This document shows, piece by piece, positions 1 through 10,422 of a stretch of DNA of 64,000 nucleotides. Made by a program: the position numbers and the translations under genes. The DNA is from Hydractinia symbiolongicarpus. Lineage: Eukaryota; Cnidaria; Hydrozoa; Anthoathecata; Hydractiniidae. The DNA lies in NCBI RefSeq assembly GCF_029227915.1, contig NC_079880.1:5396001-5460000 (forward strand). Direction: 5' to 3'. A model generated the notes under the pieces. That model did no database searches, was not told the DNA's origin, and saw only the letters and a list, made by a program, of their open reading frames with translations. Position 1 is the first letter of the stretch. Every line of letters begins with the position of its first letter.

Positions 1-1357
1 TTTTAAAAACTATAAGTCTCATGGGTTTTAGTGGTGAAATAATAATTTAAAAAATCGTTTGGGAAATGAGTTAACATCCCGGGTACTTTTTTTACTATAC
101 GGGCCGAGTCCGGGATTTACGGAAATCGCAGGTTTTCGTTTGCCGGCGATTAAACTTCTTTTATTTAGCGTCTCATCAAAAATGAAAACATTTTTGAAAA
201 CTACAAGTCTCATGCGTTTTAGTGGTGAAAAAATAATTTAAAAAATCGTTCGGGAAATGAGTTTACTCCCTGGGTACATTCTTTGTATACTTTTGAAAAT
301 ACGGGCCGAGTCCGGGATTTATGGGAAATCGCAGGTTTTCGTTTCCCGGCGATTAAACTTCTTTTATTCAGCGTCTCATCAAAAATGAAAACATTTTTGA
401 AAACTACAAGTCTCATGCGTTTTAGTGGTGAAAAGATAATTTAAATAATCGTTTTGAAAATGAGTTTACTCACAGGGTACTTTCTTTGTGTACATTCGAC
501 TATACGGGCCAAGCCCGGGATTTACGGGAAATCGCGGGTTTTCGTTTGCTGGCGATTAAACCACTTTCATTGAGCGTCTCATCAAAAATGAAAACATTTC
601 TGAAAACTACATGTCTCATGCGTTTTAGTGGTGAAAAAATAATTTAAAAAATCGTTCGGGAAATGAGTTTTCTCACAGGGTTCTTTCTTTGTATACATTC
701 GACTATACGGGCCAAGCCCGGGATTTACGGGAAATGGCGGGTTTTCGTTTACCGGCGATTAAACTTCTTTTATTCAGCGTCTCATCAAAAATGAAAACAT
801 TTTTAAAAACTACAAGTCTCATGCGTTGTAGTGGTGAAAAAATAATTTAAAAAATCGTTCGAAAAATGAGTTTACTCCCTGGGTAATTTCTTTGTATACT
901 TTTGACTATACGGGCCGAGTCCGGGGTTTACGGGAAATGGCGGGTTTTCGTTTGCCGGCGATTAAACTTCTTTTATTCAGCGTCTCATCAAAAATGAAAA
1001 CATTTTTAAAAACTATAAGTCTCATGGGTTTTAGTGGTGAAAAAATAATTTAAAAAATCGTTCGAAAAATGAGTTTACTCCCTGGGTAATTTCTTTGTAT
1101 ACTTTTGACTATACGGGCCGAGTCCGGGGTTTACGGGAAATGGCGGGTTTTCGTTTGCCGGCGATTAAACTTCTTTTATTCAGCGTCTCATCAAAAATGA
1201 AAACATTTTTAAAAACTATAAGTCTCATGGGTTTTAGTGGTGAAAAAATAATTTAAAAAATCGTTCGGGAAATGAGTTTTCTCACAGGGTTCTTTCTTTG
1301 TATACATTCGACTATACGGGCCAAGCCCGGGATTTACGGGAAATGGCGGGTTTTCGT

Positions 1358-4173
1358 TTACCGGCGATTAAACTTCTTTTATTCAGCGTCTCATCAAAAA
1401 TGAAAACATTTTTAAAAACTACAAGTCTCATGCGTTGTAGTGGTGAAAAAATAATTTAAAAAATCGTTCGAAAAATGAGTTTACTCCCTGGGTAATTTCT
1501 TTGTATACTTTTGACTATACGGGCCGAGTCCGGGGTTTACGGGAAATGGCGGGTTTTCGTTTGCCGGCGATTAAACTTCTTTTATTCAGCGTCTCATCAA
1601 AAATGAAAACATTTTTGAAAACTACAAGTCTCATGCGTTTTAGTGGTGAAAAAATAATTTAAAAAATCGTTCGGGAAATAAGTTTACTCCCTGGGTACAT
1701 TCTTTGTATACTTTTGAAAATACGGGCGGAGTCCGGGATTTACGGGAAATCGCAGGTTTTTGTTTGCCGGCGATTAAACTTCTTTTATTCAGCGTCTCAT
1801 CAAAAATGAAAACATTTTTGAAAACTACAAGTCTCATGCGTTTTAGTGGTGAAAAGATAATTTAAAAAATCGTTTGGGAAATGAGTTTACTCCCTGGGTA
1901 CTTTCTTTGTATACTTTTGACTATGCGGGCCGAGTCCGGGGTTTACGGGAAATGGCAGGTTTTCGTTTGCCGGCGATTAAACCACTTTCATTAAGCGTCT
2001 CATCAAAAATGAAAACATTTTTGAAAACTACAAGTCTCATGCGTTTTAGTGGTGAAAAAATAATTTAAAAAATCGTTCGGGAAATAAGTTTACTCCCTGG
2101 GTACATTCTTTGTATACTTTTGAAAATACGGGCGGAGTCCGGGATTTACGGGAAATCGCAGGTTTTTGTTTGCCGGCGATTAAACTTCTTTTATTCAGCG
2201 TCTCATCAAAAATGAAAACATTTTTGAAAACTACAAGTCTCATGCGTTTTAGTGGTGAAAAGATAATTTAAAAAATCGTTTTGGAAATGAGTTTACTCAC
2301 AGGGTACTTTCTTTGTATACATTCGACTATACGGGCCAAGCCCGGGATTTACGGGAAATCGCGGGTTTTCGTTTGCTGGCGATTAAACCACTTTCATTAA
2401 GCGTCTCATCAAAAATGAAAACATTTCTGAAAACTACAAGTCTCATGCGTTTTAGTGGTGAAAAAATAATTTAAAAAATCGTTCGGGAAATGAGTTTACT
2501 CACAGGGTACTTTCTTTGTATACATTCGACTATACGGGTCAAGCCCGGGATTTACGGGAATGGCGGGTTTTCGTTTGCCTGCGATTAAACTTCTTTTATT
2601 CAGCGTCTCATCAAAAATGAAAACATTTTTAAAAACTACAAGTCTCATGCGTTGTAGTGGTGAAAAAATAATTTAAAAAATCGTTCGAAAAATGAGTTTA
2701 CTCCCTGGGTAATTTCTTTGTATACTTTTGACTATACGGGCCGAGTCCGGGTTTACGAGAAATGGCGGGTTTTCGTTTGCCGGCAATTAAACTTCTTTTA
2801 TTCAGCGTCTCATGAAAAAGGAAAACATTTTTAAGAACTATAAGTCTCATGGGTTTTAGTGGTGAAATAATAATTTAAAAAATCGTTCGGGAAATGAGTT
2901 TACATCCCGGGTACTTTCTTTACTATACGGGCAAAGCCCGTGATTTACGGGAAATCGCGGGTTTTCGTTTGCCGGCGATTAAACTTCTTTTATTCAGCGT
3001 CTCATCAAAAATGAAAACATTTTTGAAAACTACAAGTCTCATGCGTTTTAGTGGTGAAAAGATAATTTAGAAAATAGTTTTGGAAATGAGTTTACTCACA
3101 GGTTACTTTCTTTGTATACATTCGACTATACCGACCAAGCCTGGGATTTACGGGCAATCGCGGGTTTTCGTTTGCTGGCGATTAAACCACTTTCATTAAG
3201 CGTCTCATCAAAAATGAAAACATTTCTGAAAACTACAAGTCTCATGCGTTTAAGTGGTGAAAAAATAATTTAAAAAATCGTTCGGGAAATGAGTTTACTC
3301 ACAGGGTACTTTCTTTGTATACATTCGACTATACGGGCCAAGCCCGGGATTTACGGGAAATGGCGGGTTTTCGTTTGCCGGCGATTAAACTTCTTTTATT
3401 CAGCGTCTCATCAAAAATGAAAACATTTTTAAAAACTACAAGTCTCATGCGTTGTAGTGGTGAAAAAATAATTTAAAAAATCGTTCGGGAAATGAGTTTA
3501 CTCACAGGGTACTTTCTTTGTATACATTCGACTATACGGGCCAAGCCCGGGATTTACGGGAAATGGCGGGTTTTTGTTTGCCGGCAATTAAACTTCTTTT
3601 ATTCAGAATCTCATCAAAAATGAAAACATTTTTAAAAACTACAAGTCTCATGCGTTGTAGTGGTGAAAAATAATTTAAAAAATCGTTCCAAAAATGAGTT
3701 TACTCCCTGGGTAATTTTTTTGTATACTTTTGACTATACGGGCCGAGTCTGGGGTTTACGGGAAATGGCGGGTTTTCGTTTGCCGGCGATTAAACTTCTT
3801 TTATTCAGCGTCTCATCAAAAATGAAATCATTTTTAAAAACTATAAGTCTCATGGGTTTTAGTGGTGAAATAATAATTTAAAAAATCGTTTGGGAAATGA
3901 GTTAACATCCCGGGTACTTTTTTTACTATACGGGCCGAGTCCGGGATTTACGGAAATCGCAGGTTTTCGTTTGCCGGCGATTAAACTTCTTTTATTTAGC
4001 GTCTCATCAAAAATGAAAACATTTTTGAAAACTACAAGTCTCATGCGTTTTAGTGGTGAAAAAATAATTTAAAAAATCGTTCGGGAAATGAGTTTACTCC
4101 CTGGGTACATTCTTTGTATACTTTTGAAAATACGGGCCGAGTCCGGGATTTATGGGAAATCGCAGGTTTTCGT
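1358..4173 (+). repeat. 2816-bp duplicated segment, copy 1
   Basis: This segment of 14 monomers (two of them short) recurs directly downstream at 4174-6989 with a constant offset of 2816 bp. Rare private variants are shared by both copies, for example GGGTCAAGCCC near 2537 and 5353, CATGAAAAAGG near 2812 and 5628, and TTTAAGAACTATAAG near 2829 and 5645. In the places compared I saw no difference. Sharing of private errors means recent segmental duplication in register with the monomer, most simply by unequal exchange. An assembly duplication cannot be excluded from sequence alone. Confidence 0.88.
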
Positions 4174-6989
4174 TTACCGGCGATTAAACTTCTTTTATTC
4201 AGCGTCTCATCAAAAATGAAAACATTTTTAAAAACTACAAGTCTCATGCGTTGTAGTGGTGAAAAAATAATTTAAAAAATCGTTCGAAAAATGAGTTTAC
4301 TCCCTGGGTAATTTCTTTGTATACTTTTGACTATACGGGCCGAGTCCGGGGTTTACGGGAAATGGCGGGTTTTCGTTTGCCGGCGATTAAACTTCTTTTA
4401 TTCAGCGTCTCATCAAAAATGAAAACATTTTTGAAAACTACAAGTCTCATGCGTTTTAGTGGTGAAAAAATAATTTAAAAAATCGTTCGGGAAATAAGTT
4501 TACTCCCTGGGTACATTCTTTGTATACTTTTGAAAATACGGGCGGAGTCCGGGATTTACGGGAAATCGCAGGTTTTTGTTTGCCGGCGATTAAACTTCTT
4601 TTATTCAGCGTCTCATCAAAAATGAAAACATTTTTGAAAACTACAAGTCTCATGCGTTTTAGTGGTGAAAAGATAATTTAAAAAATCGTTTGGGAAATGA
4701 GTTTACTCCCTGGGTACTTTCTTTGTATACTTTTGACTATGCGGGCCGAGTCCGGGGTTTACGGGAAATGGCAGGTTTTCGTTTGCCGGCGATTAAACCA
4801 CTTTCATTAAGCGTCTCATCAAAAATGAAAACATTTTTGAAAACTACAAGTCTCATGCGTTTTAGTGGTGAAAAAATAATTTAAAAAATCGTTCGGGAAA
4901 TAAGTTTACTCCCTGGGTACATTCTTTGTATACTTTTGAAAATACGGGCGGAGTCCGGGATTTACGGGAAATCGCAGGTTTTTGTTTGCCGGCGATTAAA
5001 CTTCTTTTATTCAGCGTCTCATCAAAAATGAAAACATTTTTGAAAACTACAAGTCTCATGCGTTTTAGTGGTGAAAAGATAATTTAAAAAATCGTTTTGG
5101 AAATGAGTTTACTCACAGGGTACTTTCTTTGTATACATTCGACTATACGGGCCAAGCCCGGGATTTACGGGAAATCGCGGGTTTTCGTTTGCTGGCGATT
5201 AAACCACTTTCATTAAGCGTCTCATCAAAAATGAAAACATTTCTGAAAACTACAAGTCTCATGCGTTTTAGTGGTGAAAAAATAATTTAAAAAATCGTTC
5301 GGGAAATGAGTTTACTCACAGGGTACTTTCTTTGTATACATTCGACTATACGGGTCAAGCCCGGGATTTACGGGAATGGCGGGTTTTCGTTTGCCTGCGA
5401 TTAAACTTCTTTTATTCAGCGTCTCATCAAAAATGAAAACATTTTTAAAAACTACAAGTCTCATGCGTTGTAGTGGTGAAAAAATAATTTAAAAAATCGT
5501 TCGAAAAATGAGTTTACTCCCTGGGTAATTTCTTTGTATACTTTTGACTATACGGGCCGAGTCCGGGTTTACGAGAAATGGCGGGTTTTCGTTTGCCGGC
5601 AATTAAACTTCTTTTATTCAGCGTCTCATGAAAAAGGAAAACATTTTTAAGAACTATAAGTCTCATGGGTTTTAGTGGTGAAATAATAATTTAAAAAATC
5701 GTTCGGGAAATGAGTTTACATCCCGGGTACTTTCTTTACTATACGGGCAAAGCCCGTGATTTACGGGAAATCGCGGGTTTTCGTTTGCCGGCGATTAAAC
5801 TTCTTTTATTCAGCGTCTCATCAAAAATGAAAACATTTTTGAAAACTACAAGTCTCATGCGTTTTAGTGGTGAAAAGATAATTTAGAAAATAGTTTTGGA
5901 AATGAGTTTACTCACAGGTTACTTTCTTTGTATACATTCGACTATACCGACCAAGCCTGGGATTTACGGGCAATCGCGGGTTTTCGTTTGCTGGCGATTA
6001 AACCACTTTCATTAAGCGTCTCATCAAAAATGAAAACATTTCTGAAAACTACAAGTCTCATGCGTTTAAGTGGTGAAAAAATAATTTAAAAAATCGTTCG
6101 GGAAATGAGTTTACTCACAGGGTACTTTCTTTGTATACATTCGACTATACGGGCCAAGCCCGGGATTTACGGGAAATGGCGGGTTTTCGTTTGCCGGCGA
6201 TTAAACTTCTTTTATTCAGCGTCTCATCAAAAATGAAAACATTTTTAAAAACTACAAGTCTCATGCGTTGTAGTGGTGAAAAAATAATTTAAAAAATCGT
6301 TCGGGAAATGAGTTTACTCACAGGGTACTTTCTTTGTATACATTCGACTATACGGGCCAAGCCCGGGATTTACGGGAAATGGCGGGTTTTTGTTTGCCGG
6401 CAATTAAACTTCTTTTATTCAGAATCTCATCAAAAATGAAAACATTTTTAAAAACTACAAGTCTCATGCGTTGTAGTGGTGAAAAATAATTTAAAAAATC
6501 GTTCCAAAAATGAGTTTACTCCCTGGGTAATTTTTTTGTATACTTTTGACTATACGGGCCGAGTCTGGGGTTTACGGGAAATGGCGGGTTTTCGTTTGCC
6601 GGCGATTAAACTTCTTTTATTCAGCGTCTCATCAAAAATGAAATCATTTTTAAAAACTATAAGTCTCATGGGTTTTAGTGGTGAAATAATAATTTAAAAA
6701 ATCGTTTGGGAAATGAGTTAACATCCCGGGTACTTTTTTTACTATACGGGCCGAGTCCGGGATTTACGGAAATCGCAGGTTTTCGTTTGCCGGCGATTAA
6801 ACTTCTTTTATTTAGCGTCTCATCAAAAATGAAAACATTTTTGAAAACTACAAGTCTCATGCGTTTTAGTGGTGAAAAAATAATTTAAAAAATCGTTCGG
6901 GAAATGAGTTTACTCCCTGGGTACATTCTTTGTATACTTTTGAAAATACGGGCCGAGTCCGGGATTTATGGGAAATCGCAGGTTTTCGT
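4174..6989 (+). repeat. 2816-bp duplicated segment, copy 2
   Basis: Second tandem copy of 1358-4173. The left junction is visible at about 4174: sequence that so far followed the window start (offset 3831) switches to following 1358 onward (offset 2816). The two offsets differ by 1015 bp, exactly five 203-bp monomers, which is what an in-register crossover predicts. The right end at about 6989 switches back to a copy of 343 onward (offset 6647). Confidence 0.86.
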
Positions 6990-8262
6990 TTCCCGGCGAT
7001 TAAACTTCTTTTATTCAGCGTCTCATCAAAAATGAAAACATTTTTGAAAACTACAAGTCTCATGCGTTTTAGTGGTGAAAAGATAATTTAAATAATCGTT
7101 TTGAAAATGAGTTTACTCACAGGGTACTTTCTTTGTGTACATTCGACTATACGGGCCAAGCCCGGGATTTACGGGAAATCGCGGGTTTTCGTTTGCTGGC
7201 GATTAAACCACTTTCATTGAGCGTCTCATCAAAAATGAAAACATTTCTGAAAACTACATGTCTCATGCGTTTTAGTGGTGAAAAAATAATTTAAAAAATC
7301 GTTCGGGAAATGAGTTTTCTCACAGGGTTCTTTCTTTGTATACATTCGACTATACGGGCCAAGCCCGGGATTTACGGGAAATGGCGGGTTTTCGTTTACC
7401 GGCGATTAAACTTCTTTTATTCAGCGTCTCATCAAAAATGAAAACATTTTTAAAAACTACAAGTCTCATGCGTTGTAGTGGTGAAAAAATAATTTAAAAA
7501 ATCGTTCGAAAAATGAGTTTACTCCCTGGGTAATTTCTTTGTATACTTTTGACTATACGGGCCGAGTCCGGGGTTTACGGGAAATGGCGGGTTTTCGTTT
7601 GCCGGCGATTAAACTTCTTTTATTCAGCGTCTCATCAAAAATGAAAACATTTTTAAAAACTATAAGTCTCATGGGTTTTAGTGGTGAAAAAATAATTTAA
7701 AAAATCGTTCGAAAAATGAGTTTACTCCCTGGGTAATTTCTTTGTATACTTTTGACTATACGGGCCGAGTCCGGGGTTTACGGGAAATGGCGGGTTTTCG
7801 TTTGCCGGCGATTAAACTTCTTTTATTCAGCGTCTCATCAAAAATGAAAACATTTTTAAAAACTATAAGTCTCATGGGTTTTAGTGGTGAAAAAATAATT
7901 TAAAAAATCGTTCGGGAAATGAGTTTTCTCACAGGGTTCTTTCTTTGTATACATTCGACTATACGGGCCAAGCCCGGGATTTACGGGAAATGGCGGGTTT
8001 TCGTTTACCGGCGATTAAACTTCTTTTATTCAGCGTCTCATCAAAAATGAAAACATTTTTAAAAACTACAAGTCTCATGCGTTGTAGTGGTGAAAAAATA
8101 ATTTAAAAAATCGTTCGAAAAATGAGTTTACTCCCTGGGTAATTTCTTTGTATACTTTTGACTATACGGGCCGAGTCCGGGGTTTACGGGAAATGGCGGG
8201 TTTTCGTTTGCCGGCGATTAAACTTCTTTTATTCAGCGTCTCATCAAAAATGAAAACATTTT
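6648..8262 (+). repeat. Third copy of the window start (1-1615)
   Basis: Positions 6648-8262 follow 1-1615 with a constant offset of 6647 and carry the same private variants, for example GTTTCCCGGCG near 337 and 6985, TTTGTGTACATTCG near 485 and 7132, and CTACATGTCTC near 607 and 7254. The match ends at about 1616/8263, where one side reads TTTTTGAAAACTACAAG and the other TTTTTAAAAACTATAAG. Together with the 2816-bp duplication this makes 1-8262 a nested duplication built from one ancestral stretch. Confidence 0.85.
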
Positions 8263-8969
8263 TAAAAACTATAAGTCTCATGGGTTTTAGTGGTGAAATA
8301 ATAATTTAAAAAATCGTTCGGGAAATGAGTTTACTCACAGGGTACTTCCTTTGTATACATTCGACTATACGGGCAAAGCCCTTGATTTACGGGAAATCGC
8401 GGGTTTTCGTTTGCCGGCGATTAAACTTCTTTTTTTCAGCGTCTTATCAAAAATGAAAACATTTTTGAAAACTACAAGTCTTATGCGTTTTAGTGTTGAA
8501 AAGATAATTTAAAAAATCGTTTTGGAAATGAGTTTACTCACAGGGTACTTTCTTTGTATACATTCGACTATACGGGCCAAGCCCGGGATTTACGGGAAAT
8601 CGCGGGTTTTCGTTTGCTGGCGATTAAACCACTTTCATTAAGCGTCTCATCAAAAATGAAAACATTTCTGAAAACTACAAGTCTCATGCGTTTTAGTGGT
8701 GAAAAAATAATTTAAAAAATCGTTCGGTAAATGAGTTTACTCACAGGGTACTTTCTTTGTATACATTCGACTATACGGGCCAAGCCCGGGATTTACGGGA
8801 AATGGCGGGTTTTCGTTTGCCGGCGATTAAACTTCTTTTATTCAGCGTCTCATCAAAAATGAAAACATTTTTAAAAACTACAAGTCTCATGCGTTGTAGT
8901 GGTGAAAAAATAATTTAAAAAATCGTTCCAAAAATGAGTTTACTCCCTGGGTAATTTCTTTGTATACTT

Positions 8970-9053
8970 CTCTATAATAATTGCCGTCGTCTGTCTGTCT
9001 CTGCGCAATATGGCGGAGCAAGTAGCGAGACCCGCCAAAAATCCCCGCGGCCC
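8970..9053 (+). repeat. Left end repeat of the insertion
   Basis: The first about 84 bases resemble the last about 124 bases of the same insertion (10299-10422). Shared, in the same order and direction: a CTCT-TAATAAT lead, GCCGT, a GTCTGTCTGTC run, GCG, and then an inverted repeat enclosing an A/T run (CCGC/GCGG here, CCCGTGG/CCACGGG at the right end). The match is diverged. Direct repeats at both ends suggest an old terminal-repeat element, or one unit plus a partial second unit of a tandem repeat of about 1.33 kb. Confidence 0.5.
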
Positions 9054-9240
9054 TGCAGCTTTATTTCGAATCCCCGGCAGACCCCGTTTTTTTTACCGGC
9101 CTTGCTTTGCCGCTCATTGTAATAAACCAATCACGAGGCTCCATTTTCACTAATGACCAATCCAAGTGCTTCGCGGCCTCAACATGCCGACGGGAGGAAA
9201 CATGCTACCCCTACGAAGGCCATTTTGGTTTGGAAGTGAT
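9001..9240 (+). promoter_or_regulatory. GC-rich promoter-like stretch with paired CCAAT boxes
   Basis: A CpG-rich stretch holds CCAAT at 9127-9131 and again at 9157-9161, exactly 30 bp apart and in the same orientation; NF-Y sites in animal promoters are often paired at about three helical turns. AATATGGCGG at 9007-9016 resembles the YY1 consensus, and GGCCATTTTGG at 9218-9228 resembles its reverse complement. No TATA box lies close downstream and no downstream coding exon is recognisable before the AT-rich part begins. This may be a captured promoter fragment. The motifs are short, so the functional claim is only suggestive. Confidence 0.35.
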
Positions 9241-9669
9241 GGTGTGAAGTTTGTAGGTTTCCTTTCAATCCTCCTTATTTCTTCTGAGTACTTTTTATCC
9301 TATAGGATTATTTAGTTTGTTTTCACATGTTAAGGTGAATATTTCATCACGTTTTCTAGCTACGTATAAATCTTAAACAAACCAATTTTAAGTTTTTGGC
9401 TAGCTACAAAACGTACATTTTGAGGCAGCTAGCTATAGCTAGCTTTATTTATTCCTATTCTTTTAAAGTTTTTTTTCAGTTTGGTATATTGTTCTTTATT
9501 TTTATGTTGAAGTTGGGTCTACCTATCTAGCTCCTTTTAGCTCTACCTCTGGCTAAAAAGTGAAAGTAGCTAAATGCAGTTATAGGAAGCTACCAATTTT
9601 ATTACGGCTATGAAAGCTTATGCTGAAAAATAAAATTGCTGAGTATATATTTTTTTAGCTGAACTTGAT
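9241..9669. other. AT-rich non-coding part of the insertion
   Basis: No long open frame and no recognisable RNA gene. The stretch is rich in CTAG/AGCT tetranucleotides (GGCTAGCTAC, TATCTAGCTCC, AAGTAGCTAAATG, GGAAGCTACC) and includes the 18-bp palindrome annotated separately. T-runs are frequent. Nothing further can be supported. Confidence 0.5.
9427..9444. repeat. 18-bp perfect palindrome
   Basis: AGCTAGCTATAGCTAGCT is identical to its reverse complement over all 18 bases. It sits in a stretch unusually rich in AGCT/CTAG. It may be a dimer-protein binding site, a cruciform-prone site, or chance within low-complexity sequence. Confidence 0.8.
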
Positions 9670-10298
9670 AACGACAGGCGGTTTCCTGATTTTTTTTAAA
9701 CTGAAGTCGCGATAAAGTTTTTTTAAAAATGGTGTTATGCCTATACTCATGTGCGACACAGTCTAGATGTACTAAGCGCTTAGTCCGGTGGTAACAACGG
9801 GCTGTTTCCTGTGTTTCTGTTTAACCGAAGTTGTGATAACGTTTTTTACAGAAAAAAAGTACACACTGTTTACCTATACTAAGCGCTCAGCTTAACATTT
9901 TTTTGAACTTTTCCTGGGAACATTCCCTGAAAAATAAAGAAGGTTGGCCAGCTGCTTTCGCTATGACGGGGTAACATTGAATTGTAATCTGGGTTTTTAT
10001 TTGACCTAAGTTGTCGAAAGTTATTTTTTGAATAGTATATTACACCGGAAACACCATAAAGTTGTGTGCACTTCACTTGATTTTTTACACACTATATGGC
10101 TGTACTAAAGCGCTTTACCTGAATGTGTGGCACAGTTGACGGTTCTTATTAATCACTCAATCTGGTGTTTAACGCTGGGTAACACAGCTACTTGTGGCTT
10201 AACCCGGCGATTCAACAGAGTGTATTCTGTGTTTTGTAAACCAAAGCTTCAATAGTTTTTTTGAATAGGGTCAGCCTAAACGCATGTGTCGCACGATG
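9670..10298 (+). repeat. Degenerate internal repeat of the insertion (about four units)
   Basis: Four loosely similar segments follow one another at roughly 9670-9782, 9783-9959, 9960-10169 and 10170-10298. Common elements are a GGTAAC or GATAAC start, a CTGTGTTT or CCTGATTT stretch, a segment like AAACTGAAGTCGCGATAA, AACCGAAGTTGTGATAA or AAACCAAAGCTTCAATAG, then a T-run, and in the first three a TACTAAGCGCT or TACTAAAGCGCT box. Segments 1 and 4 also share CATGTG-CG-CACA. Units vary in length, so this is an old, decayed tandem repeat. Only a dot-plot would set its borders properly. Confidence 0.5.
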
Positions 10299-10372
10299 TC
10301 TCTTTAATAATAGCCGTATTTTGTCTGTCTGTCCGCGAAAGCCGCTTCCTGTTACGGAAACACGAAATGCGG

Positions 10373-10382
10373 TATATAAAGG
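10373..10382 (+). promoter_or_regulatory. TATA box pointing toward the satellite
   Basis: TATATAAAGG matches the eukaryotic TATA consensus well, oriented to the right. The usual 25-32 bp spacing would place a start near 10400-10412, inside the adjacent hairpin and just before the satellite resumes at 10423, so any transcript would be satellite RNA. A single TATA match is weak evidence of use. Confidence 0.35.
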
Positions 10383-10391
10383 ACGGGCGAC

Positions 10392-10411
10392 CCCGTGGAT
10401 TTTTCCACGGG
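10392..10411. other. GC-rich hairpin at the right edge of the insertion
   Basis: CCCGTGG (10392-10398) and CCACGGG (10405-10411) are perfect inverse partners around a 6-base ATTTTT loop. The hairpin lies 11 bp from the satellite junction. It could be a structural end of the element or, in RNA, a 5' stem-loop of a transcript from the nearby TATA box. It is not followed by a T-run, so it is not terminator-like on the + strand. Confidence 0.6.
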
Positions 10412-10422
10412 TTAACGGCTAG

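Larger units (their letters stand above)
1..8969 (+). repeat. 203-bp satellite array, block 1 (left of insertion)
   Basis: Head-to-tail copies of one 203-bp monomer fill this stretch without a break. Landmarks recurring in each copy are TTTTAGTGGTGAAA, AATCGTTCGGGAAATGAG, CTATACGGGCC, GGGATTTACGGGAAAT, TTTGCCGGCGATTAAAC and GCGTCTCATCAAAAATG. Monomers differ at linked sites (class A: CCCTGGGTAC, CTTTTGACTAT, CCGAGTCCGGG, CTTCTTTTATTCAGCG; class B: CACAGGGTAC, CATTCGACTAT, CCAAGCCCGGG, CCACTTTCATTAAGCG). Five short 192-bp monomers lie near 90, 2925, 3911, 5741 and 6727. The block starts mid-monomer at the window edge and is cut at 8969 by unrelated DNA. No gene is present. Such arrays are typical of centromeric or heterochromatic DNA; that location is inferred, not shown. 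Confidence 0.97.
8970..10422. mobile_element. 1453-bp non-satellite insertion, family unknown
   Basis: Unrelated DNA interrupts one monomer. The left satellite half ends TTTGTATACTT at 8969; the right half resumes TTTGACTATACGGG at 10423. The intact monomer reads GTATACTTTTGACTATAC, so nothing was lost and one T was gained. Both halves carry the same subtype markers (GGGTAATTTC left; GTCCGGGGTTTACGGG and AAATGGCGGG right), so this is one insertion into an existing array. The island has no convincing gene. From left to right it holds a GC-rich CCAAT-bearing part, an AT-rich part rich in CTAG/AGCT, a degenerate repeat, and a TATA box with hairpin. It could be a non-autonomous transposon, one unit of another repeat family, or transferred genomic DNA. 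Calling it a mobile element is inference. Confidence 0.6.
10299..10422 (+). repeat. Right end repeat of the insertion
   Basis: Starts TCTCTTTAATAATAGCCGT and continues with TTGTCTGTCTGTCCGCG, matching the first bases of the insertion at 8970 in the same direction. It also contains TAGCCGT at 10311-10317 and the exact inverse ACGGCTA at 10415-10421, giving the piece 7-bp inverted ends about 110 bp apart. The left end has TTGCCGT at 8981-8987, one mismatch from this motif. It may be a small hairpin-ended element or the second copy of a terminal repeat. Confidence 0.45.

Noticed and set aside
9879-10076. 65-codon minus-strand open frame inside the insertion
   Set aside because: Its length is within chance expectation, it covers decayed repeat sequence, and nothing in the translation resembles a known domain.
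8970-10422. LTR retrotransposon or classical DNA transposon
   Set aside because: No TG...CA termini, no primer-binding site or polypurine tract, no reverse transcriptase, integrase or transposase frame, and at most a 1-base target duplication. Only the neutral label of insertion is justified.
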